Positions 5,353 through 10,574 of a stretch of DNA of 11,431 bases are shown piece by piece. Origin of the DNA: Rhodococcus sp. (in: high G+C Gram-positive bacteria) (GTDB lineage Bacteria; Actinomycetota; Actinomycetes; Mycobacteriales; Mycobacteriaceae); the NCBI GenBank assembly GCA_012515885.1, contig JAAYXN010000407.1:1-11431 (forward strand). The letters are read 5' to 3'. Each line of letters starts with the position of its first letter. The stretch's first letter is position 1. Under the pieces are notes generated by a model. That model was not told where the DNA came from. It searched no databases and saw only the letters and a list, made by a program, of their open reading frames with translations. The translations under genes were made by a program, and so were the position numbers.

Positions 5353-7095
5353 ATGGCCTTCTCCGTCCAGATGCCAGCTCTAGGTGAGAGTGTCACCGAG
5401 GGCACGGTCACCCGGTGGCTCAAGCAGGAAGGAGACACGGTCGCGGTCGACGAGCCGCTGCTCGAAGTTTCCACCGACAAGGTCGATACCGAAATCCCTT
5501 CCCCTGTTGCCGGTGTTCTCACCAAGATCGTCGCGCAGGAAGACGACACCGTCGAAATCGGTGGCGAACTGGCCGTCATCAATGACAGCGGCGACGACAC
5601 CGATGCTGGTTCCAGCGATTCTGGTGCTTCTGAGGCAGCTCCCGAATCGTCGCCTCGCGACGCTGAGCCGGAGCCAGAAGCTGAGCCTGAGGCAGCTCCC
5701 GCATCTGAGGACAAGGCCGAGAGCAACTCCGGCGGCAGCGCAGGCTCCTCTGAGGGCACTGCCGTGACGATGCCGGAGCTCGGCGAGTCCGTCACCGAGG
5801 GCACCGTGACCCGCTGGCTCAAAGCGGTTGGCGACGAAGTTGCTGTCGACGAGCCTCTGCTGGAGGTCTCCACGGACAAGGTGGATACGGAAATCCCGTC
5901 CCCCGTGTCCGGCACTCTGCTGGAGATCACCGCTCAAGAAGACGACACCGTTGATGTTGGTGGCCAGCTCGCGATCATCGGCTCGGGCAGCCCTGCCGAA
6001 TCGGCACCTGAACCGGAGCCTGCGAAGCCAGCTGCTGAGCCTGCCCCCAAGGCCGAATCCAAGCCTCAGGAGTCCGCACCACAGTCTGAGCCTGCCAAGT
6101 CTGAGCCTACTGCTCCCGCCCAGTCTGATTCGTCGACATCAGGTACTTCTGAATCGCCGTACGTCACTCCCCTGGTGCGCAAGCTGGCCAAGGAGAACGG
6201 CGTCGACCTGTCCTCGGTGAAGGGCACCGGCGTGGGTGGCCGCATCCGAAAGCAGGATGTTCTCGCTGCCGCGGAAGCCGCTAAGGCTCCTGCCGCTGAA
6301 AAGTCGGCACCGGCAACGTCCGCACCGGCTGCGGCGTCCGCATCCGCGGGTGTGCGTCCCGAGCTGGCTCAGCTGCGCGGCACCACCAAGTCAGCGAACC
6401 GCATCCGCCAGATCACCGCTGCGAAGACTCGTGAATCGCTGCAGACCACCGCGCAGTTGACGCAGACGTTCGAAGTGGACGTCACCAAGATCGCGTCGCT
6501 GCGCGATCAGGCGAAGGCACGTTTCCAAGAGCGTGAGGGCGTCAAGCTGACGTACCTGCCGTTCTTCGCGAAGGCTGTCATTGAGGCACTCAAGGCGCAT
6601 CCGAACATCAACGCCAGCTACAACGAGAACTCCAACGAGATCACCTACTACGACGCCGAGCACCTGGGCATCGCAGTCGACACCGAGCAGGGACTGCTCT
6701 CACCAGTCATTCACAACGCTGGCGACCTGTCTCTCGGTGGTCTTGCTCGTGCGATCGCTGACATCGCTGGCCGCGCTCGTTCAGGTGGCCTCAAGCCGGA
6801 TGAGCTGTCCGGTGGCACCTTCACGATCACCAACATCGGCAGCCAGGGTGCTCTCTTCGACACCCCGATCCTGGTTCCGCCGCAGGCAGCAATGCTCGGC
6901 ACCGGTGCGATCGTCAAGCGTCCCGTCGTCGTCACCGATGAGGGCGGCAGCGAGTCGATTGGTGTGAGGTCGATGTGCTACCTGCCGCTTACCTACGATC
7001 ACCGTCTCATCGATGGCGCTGACGCTGGCCGTTTCTTGACGACCATCAAGCAGCGGATCGAAGACGGCGCGTTCGAAGCCGACCTCGGCCTGTAA
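5353..7095 (+). CDS. sucB: Dihydrolipoamide acyltransferase, E2 component of 2-oxoacid dehydrogenase (SucB/DlaT)
   Basis: E2 core of a 2-oxoacid dehydrogenase complex, moving the acyl group from lipoamide to CoA. It has 580 aa. Lipoyl domain 1 (about 1-77) has its lipoylated lysine at K43 in STDKVDTE, and lipoyl domain 2 (about 136-210) at K176 in the same motif. Each is followed by an Ala/Pro/Glu/Ser-rich flexible linker. A peripheral subunit-binding domain (about 268-305, YVTPLVRKLAKENGVDL through GTGVGGRI) follows, then the catalytic domain (about 345-580) with the active-site histidine H550 and D554 in YDHRLIDGADAG. The start at MAFSVQMPALGE equals the M. tuberculosis DlaT start and has a GAGGAG site; an in-frame ATG 75 nt upstream would add an unconserved extension. 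Databases often name this family SucB. The M. tuberculosis homologue serves pyruvate dehydrogenase (DlaT), and I infer the same here. lipB and lipA immediately downstream supply the cofactor. Confidence 0.95.
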   Translation: MAFSVQMPALGESVTEGTVTRWLKQEGDTVAVDEPLLEVSTDKVDTEIPSPVAGVLTKIVAQEDDTVEIGGELAVINDSGDDTDAGSSDSGASEAAPESSPRDAEPEPEAEPEAAPASEDKAESNSGGSAGSSEGTAVTMPELGESVTEGTVTRWLKAVGDEVAVDEPLLEVSTDKVDTEIPSPVSGTLLEITAQEDDTVDVGGQLAIIGSGSPAESAPEPEPAKPAAEPAPKAESKPQESAPQSEPAKSEPTAPAQSDSSTSGTSESPYVTPLVRKLAKENGVDLSSVKGTGVGGRIRKQDVLAAAEAAKAPAAEKSAPATSAPAAASASAGVRPELAQLRGTTKSANRIRQITAAKTRESLQTTAQLTQTFEVDVTKIASLRDQAKARFQEREGVKLTYLPFFAKAVIEALKAHPNINASYNENSNEITYYDAEHLGIAVDTEQGLLSPVIHNAGDLSLGGLARAIADIAGRARSGGLKPDELSGGTFTITNIGSQGALFDTPILVPPQAAMLGTGAIVKRPVVVTDEGGSESIGVRSMCYLPLTYDHRLIDGADAGRFLTTIKQRIEDGAFEADLGL

Positions 7096-7111
7096 CGCAC
7101 GTCTAGCTCAC

Positions 7112-7149
7112 GCAGGGGCGCCGTTTCCATTTGGGAACGGCGCCCCTGC
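7112..7149 (+). terminator. Strong hairpin after sucB
   Basis: Positions 7112-7128 pair with 7133-7149 over 17 bp (one G-U wobble) around the loop ATTT, beginning 16 nt after the sucB stop. The stem is GC-rich (core GGGGCGCCG) and is not followed by a U-run, which is usual for actinobacterial terminators. It separates sucB from the lipB promoter at 7170. Confidence 0.8.
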
Positions 7150-7169
7150 TGTCTGCGCATGGCGCGGCG

Positions 7170-7175
7170 TAAAGT
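7170..7175 (+). promoter_or_regulatory. -10 element of a probable leaderless lipB promoter
   Basis: TAAAGT lies exactly 7 nt before the lipB ATG at 7183. There is no Shine-Dalgarno-like purine run at a usable distance, so leaderless translation is the simplest reading. It lies just beyond the sucB hairpin, consistent with an independent transcription unit. Confidence 0.6.
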
Positions 7176-7182
7176 CCGAGAT

Positions 7183-7896
7183 ATGAGCACCACGTCCCGT
7201 TCCGCGCGCGCCGACGACACCCCGGTAGATATCCGCACGCTGGGCCTGATCGAGTACGAGCAGGCGTGGACGCTGCAACGTGAACTCGCCGACGAACGCG
7301 CCAACAGCCGGGGCGTGGACACACTGCTCCTGCTTGAGCACCCCGCGGTCTATACGGCAGGGCGACGCACTGCGCCCGAGGATCGTCCGGTCGATGGCAC
7401 CGCTGTCATTGACGTCGATCGCGGCGGGAAAATCACGTGGCACGGGCCGGGCCAGTTGGTGGGCTATCCCATCGTGCGTCTCGCTCAGCCGATGGATGTC
7501 GTCGATTACGTGCGCCGCATCGAGCAAGCCCTCATTGCGGTCATCTCCGATCTCGGGGTGCCGTGTGGACGCGTCGACGGCCGCTCAGGCGTGTGGGTCG
7601 CTGAAGGCGAACGGGGCGGTGTGTGGCTGCCTGAACGCAAACTCGCCGCGATCGGTATCCGCGTCCAGCGTGGTGTCGCGATGCACGGTTTCTCTCTGAA
7701 CTGCAATCCAGCGCTCGGCGGATTTGAGGCGATCATTCCGTGCGGTATCCCCGATGCGGGGGTGACGAGCCTGTCCGCAGAGCTTGGACGCACCGTCACT
7801 GTGAGCGAGGTCATCCCCACAGTGAGCACCGCGATCGTCGACGCGCTCGACGGCCGGTTACCTGTCGAACCGACAGGCGTACCATCTAAGGCGTGA
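7183..7896 (+). CDS. lipB: Lipoyl(octanoyl) transferase LipB
   Basis: Transfers octanoyl from octanoyl-ACP to the lipoyl-domain lysine of E2 proteins and GcvH, the first step of lipoate synthesis; cytoplasmic. The protein is 237 aa. Visible family motifs are LLLEHPAVYTAGRRT (about 49-63), RGGKITWHGPGQLVGYP (80-96), ERKLAAIGIRV with the catalytic lysine K153, GVAMHGFSLNCNP (164-176) and IIPCGI with the acyl-thioester cysteine C187. I chose the ATG at 7183 because it has TAAAGT 7 nt upstream; an ATG 24 nt upstream would add eight residues and overlap that hexamer. The stop codon overlaps the lipA start by 4 nt (GTGA), indicating translational coupling or at least co-transcription. The 3' end of the gene carries an inverted repeat and a possible lipA promoter. 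Confidence 0.96.
   Translation: MSTTSRSARADDTPVDIRTLGLIEYEQAWTLQRELADERANSRGVDTLLLLEHPAVYTAGRRTAPEDRPVDGTAVIDVDRGGKITWHGPGQLVGYPIVRLAQPMDVVDYVRRIEQALIAVISDLGVPCGRVDGRSGVWVAEGERGGVWLPERKLAAIGIRVQRGVAMHGFSLNCNPALGGFEAIIPCGIPDAGVTSLSAELGRTVTVSEVIPTVSTAIVDALDGRLPVEPTGVPSKA
7861..7877. repeat. Perfect inverted repeat at the 3' end of lipB, upstream of the lipA -10
   Basis: CCTGTCG (7861-7867) and CGACAGG (7871-7877) form a perfect 7-bp inverted repeat around a 3-nt centre, ending 2 nt before the TACCAT hexamer. It could be an operator or a small mRNA hairpin. It lies within lipB coding sequence (the variable C-terminal tail). The sequence shows the symmetry; any function is inferred. Confidence 0.6.
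7880..7885 (+). promoter_or_regulatory. -10 element of a probable internal leaderless lipA promoter
   Basis: TACCAT lies exactly 7 nt before the lipA GTG at 7893, inside the end of lipB. The only purine-rich stretch (AAGG at 7888-7891) is 1 nt from the GTG, too close to be a Shine-Dalgarno. lipA could thus be made both from the lipB transcript and from its own leaderless mRNA. Confidence 0.5.
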
Positions 7897-8933
7897 CGGC
7901 CACCCCGAATAATGACTCCGCCACAGCGCTCGCCCCACAAGGACGCAAGCTGCTGCGCATCGAGGTCCGCAACGCCGAGACCCCCATTGAACGCAAACCC
8001 AACTGGATCAAAACGCGTGCCCGCATGGGCCCCGAGTACACCGAACTCAAGGGCCTAGTTAAACGTGAAGGGCTGCATACGGTTTGTGAAGAGGCGGGGT
8101 GCCCCAACATTTACGAATGCTGGGAAGACCGCGAAGCGACGTTCCTCATCGGCGGCGAGCAGTGCACTAGGCGCTGCGACTTCTGCCAAATCGATACCGG
8201 CAAGCCCGCTGATCTTGACCGCGACGAGCCGCGGCGCGTCGCCGAGTCGGTACAGGCGATGGGTTTGCGCTACTCCACCATCACCGGTGTCGCTCGCGAT
8301 GACCTGCCGGACGGCGGAGCCTGGCTGTATGCGGAAACCGTCCGCCAGATTCATGAACTCAACCCGGGAACCGGCGTCGAAAACCTCGTTCCCGACTTCA
8401 ACGGCAAGCCGGACCTTTTGGCCGAGGTGTTTGAATCGCGCCCCGAGGTGTTGGCCCACAACTTGGAGACGGTGCCGCGCATCTTCAAGCGCATCCGACC
8501 TGCGTTCCGCTACGACCGTTCACTCGGTGTTCTGTCGGCGGCCCGCGATTTCGGTCTGGTCACCAAATCGAACCTGATCCTCGGGATGGGTGAAACGCCA
8601 GAAGAAGTGCAGCAGGCCATGGTCGACCTGCATGAGGCTGGCTGCGACATCCTCACCATCACCCAGTACCTGCGCCCCTCCCCCAGGCATCACCCGGTGG
8701 AGCGGTGGGTCAAGCCGGAAGAGTTTGTTGAGCACTCGCAGGCCGCCGAAGAAATTGGTTTTGCGGGCGTGATGGCCGGACCGCTGGTGCGCTCGTCGTA
8801 CCGCGCTGGACGTCTCTACGCACAGGCGATGGCTCACCACGGGCGTCCACTGCCCGAGGCCCAAGCGCATCTCGCTGAGGGCGGCGAAGCGTCACAGGAA
8901 GCTGGTTCACTACTCGCACGACTGGCCCGGTAG
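7893..8933 (+). CDS. lipA: Lipoyl synthase LipA (radical SAM)
   Basis: Inserts two sulfur atoms into protein-bound octanoyl groups to form lipoyl, sacrificing its auxiliary iron-sulfur cluster. The protein is 346 aa. The auxiliary [4Fe-4S] ligands are C65, C70 and C76 (CX4CX5C in TVCEEAGCPNIYEC). The radical-SAM cluster ligands are C91, C95 and C98 (CX3CX2C in CTRRCDFC). The C-terminal RSSY motif (300-303) supplies the serine ligand. Further conserved blocks are ATFLIGGEQ, SNLILGMGET (226-235) and TITQYLRPSPRHHPVERW. The GTG start overlaps the lipB stop, and starting there gives the expected N-terminal length. The substrates are the E2 encoded just upstream and GcvH, whose partner GcvT is encoded about 5 kb away. 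Confidence 0.97.
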   Translation: MTATPNNDSATALAPQGRKLLRIEVRNAETPIERKPNWIKTRARMGPEYTELKGLVKREGLHTVCEEAGCPNIYECWEDREATFLIGGEQCTRRCDFCQIDTGKPADLDRDEPRRVAESVQAMGLRYSTITGVARDDLPDGGAWLYAETVRQIHELNPGTGVENLVPDFNGKPDLLAEVFESRPEVLAHNLETVPRIFKRIRPAFRYDRSLGVLSAARDFGLVTKSNLILGMGETPEEVQQAMVDLHEAGCDILTITQYLRPSPRHHPVERWVKPEEFVEHSQAAEEIGFAGVMAGPLVRSSYRAGRLYAQAMAHHGRPLPEAQAHLAEGGEASQEAGSLLARLAR

Positions 8934-8994
8934 CACCACAGCCCGCGCCCGATGCGGTTGGTAGCGGCCACGAGGTGACTCGCGTTTCGGTGTA

Positions 8995-9008
8995 GTGGGG
9001 CGCCCCAC
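8995..9008. repeat. Perfect 14-bp palindrome upstream of the DUF4191 gene -10
   Basis: GTGGGGCGCCCCAC is fully self-complementary. It ends 1 nt before the TATCCT hexamer at 9010, so it fills the -35/-10 spacer of that promoter. It is a plausible operator. As RNA it would form only a 5-bp stem with a GCGC loop, so it is a weak lipA terminator at best. Confidence 0.65.
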
Positions 9009-9009
9009 G

Positions 9010-9015
9010 TATCCT
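9010..9015 (+). promoter_or_regulatory. -10 element of a probable leaderless promoter for the DUF4191 gene
   Basis: TATCCT lies exactly 7 nt before the ATG at 9023. It is followed by GGTCAGC, which is not a Shine-Dalgarno. The same hexamer with the same spacing precedes the RDD gene on the opposite strand. Confidence 0.6.
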
Positions 9016-9022
9016 GGTCAGC

Positions 9023-9781
9023 ATGGCGACAGGCAGCAAAGCAGCTAAAGGCAAACCCACTAAAGAAGCGAAGGCCGCAGCAAAGGCGGCCCGCAAGGCG
9101 GCGTCTAAAGAACGTCGGACTCAAATGTGGCAGGCCTTCCAGCTGCAGCGCAAAGAAGACAAGTCGCTGCTGCCGTGGATGATCGGCGCCTTCCTCGCTG
9201 TCACGGGCGTGCTGTTCGGTCTGGGCTTCATCTGGGGTGTCCAGTGGTACCTGCTGCCAATCGGACTCATGTTCGGTGTCCTGGCCGCCTTCATCATCTT
9301 CGGTCGCCGCGTCCAGAAGTCGGTGTACGCCAAAGCGGACGGCCAGGCCGGTGCGGCTGCCTGGGCACTCGATAACCTGCGCGGCACCTGGCGCGTCACC
9401 CCCGCCGTCTCGGGAACCACTCAGCTCGATGCTGTGCACCGAGTCATCGGCCGCCCCGGCGTCATTTTCGTCGCTGAAGGTTCACCGCAGCGTGTGCGTT
9501 CGCTCATCGCTCAGGAAAAGAAGAAGACAGCCCGCCTGATCGGTGACACCCCGATCTATGACGTCATCATCGGCAACGGTGAAGGACAGCTTCCGCTGTC
9601 GAAGTTGCAGAGCTACCTCAACAAGTTGCCGCGCAACATCAACGCCAAGCAGATGGACAACATCGAGGGCCGCCTCAAGGCTCTCAAGAACCGAGGTGGC
9701 GGCGGCGCTGCCCTACCCAAGGGCCCGATGCCCGGCGGCGCCAAGATGCGCGGCATCCAGCGCACGATGCGACGTCGCTGA
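9023..9781 (+). CDS. DUF4191 family membrane protein
   Basis: Equivalent by position and sequence to M. tuberculosis Rv2219, a conserved actinobacterial membrane protein of unknown function. The 252-aa protein starts with a Lys/Ala-rich segment (about 1-32) likely to be cytoplasmic. Two hydrophobic helices follow (about 49-71 and 74-94) joined by a very short turn containing GVQW. A soluble domain of about 150 residues contains WALDNLRGTWRV, GRPGVIFVAEG and a Lys-rich AQEKKKTARLIGDTPIYDVIIG. The C-terminal tail is basic and Gly-rich, ending in MRRR. The positive ends suggest that both termini are cytoplasmic. No catalytic motif is recognised. The gene follows lipA by 89 nt and converges on the RDD gene; its constant place between lipA and glnA suggests co-inheritance rather than a known shared function. 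Confidence 0.93.
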   Translation: MATGSKAAKGKPTKEAKAAAKAARKAASKERRTQMWQAFQLQRKEDKSLLPWMIGAFLAVTGVLFGLGFIWGVQWYLLPIGLMFGVLAAFIIFGRRVQKSVYAKADGQAGAAAWALDNLRGTWRVTPAVSGTTQLDAVHRVIGRPGVIFVAEGSPQRVRSLIAQEKKKTARLIGDTPIYDVIIGNGEGQLPLSKLQSYLNKLPRNINAKQMDNIEGRLKALKNRGGGGAALPKGPMPGGAKMRGIQRTMRRR

Positions 9782-9821
9782 CGCTGAGCGCTGCCGTTCG
9801 TCTCAAGCTGTAGACCACAGA

Positions 9822-9859
9822 AAACAGCCCCACGTTGGGAGACCAGCGTGGGGCTGTTT
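9822..9859. terminator. Bidirectional terminator between the DUF4191 and RDD genes
   Basis: Positions 9822-9838 pair with 9843-9859 over 17 bp (one G-U wobble) around a GAGA tetraloop. The stem has A-rich outer left and T-rich outer right ends (AAAC / GTTT), giving a short U-tract on both strands. It lies midway between convergent stop codons at 9781 and 9879, as expected for a terminator serving both genes. Confidence 0.88.
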
Positions 9860-9878
9860 CAGTTCTGATTGGGAACGC

Positions 9879-10361
9879 TTACCGGGCGCGCAGAATTGCG
9901 GTGCCGGTGGCGCGATCGTGCATACCGCGTCCGTCCTGGTCGCTGATAGTCGCGGGAACCACGAACGCGAGAAGCGACTGGCGTCCGAGTGCCCGCCGGA
10001 ATCCGACGCGGTGCGGGCCGTCAATACGGGCAACACGGGTACCAACAATGAACTGCCCCGGGGTGAACGAGAACGCCCACACACACGCAACGCCGACGAG
10101 GTACCAAATCACGAGCGTGAACGTACCGACCTGGCCTTCGAAGGGGTTTTCGCTCTGACCAACGACGAGCGATGACACACCCATCGCGAGAAGCCAGTCG
10201 ATCAGGAGGGCACTGAGCCGACGTCCCGGACCGACCATTGCGCCTGGTCCATGCTCCGGCAGACCCAAGTGCTGGCCACGGAAATCCTGAGGAGCGTTGT
10301 TCCCGTCAGCAGGCAGTGCAGCTTGTGGCCCAGACAGCCAAGTACCGGTAATACGTCCCAT
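9879..10361 (-). CDS. RDD family membrane protein
   Basis: Small integral membrane protein of the RDD family, the counterpart of M. tuberculosis Rv2219A. The 160-aa protein has a soluble Gly/Pro-rich N-terminus (about 1-45). The RDD core then begins with PGRRLSALLIDWLL (45-58), holding the signature arginine and aspartate at the start of the first helix. A second helix lies at about 80-100 (FTLVIWYLVGVACVWAF), then TPGQFIVGTRVARIDG, a third hydrophobic stretch (about 127-139) and a C-terminal DGRGMHDRATGTAI. The role is unknown; some RDD proteins have been linked to ion transport, which I cannot confirm from sequence. I chose the ATG at 10359-10361 over a GTG two codons upstream because TATCCT lies exactly 7 nt before the ATG. 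It is divergent from glnA and convergent with the DUF4191 gene. Confidence 0.92.
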   Translation of the reverse strand: MGRITGTWLSGPQAALPADGNNAPQDFRGQHLGLPEHGPGAMVGPGRRLSALLIDWLLAMGVSSLVVGQSENPFEGQVGTFTLVIWYLVGVACVWAFSFTPGQFIVGTRVARIDGPHRVGFRRALGRQSLLAFVVPATISDQDGRGMHDRATGTAILRAR

Positions 10362-10368
10362 GCCCACC

Positions 10369-10374
10369 AGGATA
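10369..10374 (-). promoter_or_regulatory. -10 element of a probable leaderless promoter for the RDD gene
   Basis: TATCCT on the minus strand lies exactly 7 nt before the ATG. The intervening GGTGGGC is not a good Shine-Dalgarno. No -35 is evident. It lies in the 213-nt region shared with glnA. Confidence 0.6.
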
Positions 10375-10462
10375 GGCGCGCGTGTCGCTGATCCTTTACA
10401 GTGGGAGTAAGTAGGTGTGCGCTAGGTCACAATCATCTCCGATTCACCAGGGAAGAGCATAC

Positions 10463-10500
10463 GTAACATGGGTGAAACAAAAGGTTGACCGGTGGGCAAC
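10463..10500 (+). promoter_or_regulatory. GlnR-type operator upstream of glnA
   Basis: Four pentamers spaced by 6 nt: GTAAC (10463-10467), GAAAC (10474-10478), TTGAC (10485-10489) and GCAAC (10496-10500). The actinobacterial GlnR box is described as GTnAC-n6-GAAAC repeated with 6-nt spacing. The first pair is a perfect match and the second pair has one deviation per pentamer. It is centred about 42 nt before the start inferred from the hexamer at 10511, a position suited to activation. GlnR is the OmpR-type nitrogen regulator of Streptomyces and mycobacteria. Confidence 0.75.
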
Positions 10501-10510
10501 ACCAGGTCCA

Positions 10511-10516
10511 TAGCCT
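10511..10516 (+). promoter_or_regulatory. Candidate glnA -10 hexamer
   Basis: TAGCCT fits TANNNT. TTGACC at 10485 could be a -35 but at a 20-nt spacing, longer than ideal, which would suit an activator-dependent promoter. The inferred start near 10523 gives a leader of about 52 nt containing the GGAG site. An 11-bp dyad (AGCCT, C, AGGCT; 10512-10522) overlaps it. Confidence 0.4.
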
Positions 10517-10561
10517 CAGGCTCGACAGATTCGCCAATCATCACTTGGTCGAAGTTGATAA

Positions 10562-10567
10562 AAGGAG
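10562..10567 (+). promoter_or_regulatory. Shine-Dalgarno sequence of glnA
   Basis: AAGGAG lies 7 nt before the GTG at 10575, fixing the glnA start. Confidence 0.8.
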
Positions 10568-10574
10568 CACAAGC

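Noticed and set aside
5208..5937. Two long minus-strand frames (240 and 185 aa) opposite sucB
   Set aside because: They mirror the repeated lipoyl-domain and linker sequence of sucB. The Ser/Ala/Val-rich composition comes from reading the linker codons backwards.
7159..7182. Longer lipB from an ATG at 7159
   Set aside because: It would add eight Arg/Lys-rich residues and span the TAAAGT hexamer, and no Shine-Dalgarno precedes it.
10412..10427. Direct repeat TAGGT at 10412 and 10423, 11 nt apart, upstream of glnA
   Set aside because: The 11-nt phase is suggestive, but the pentamers do not match the GlnR pattern and two 5-mers are too short to claim a site.
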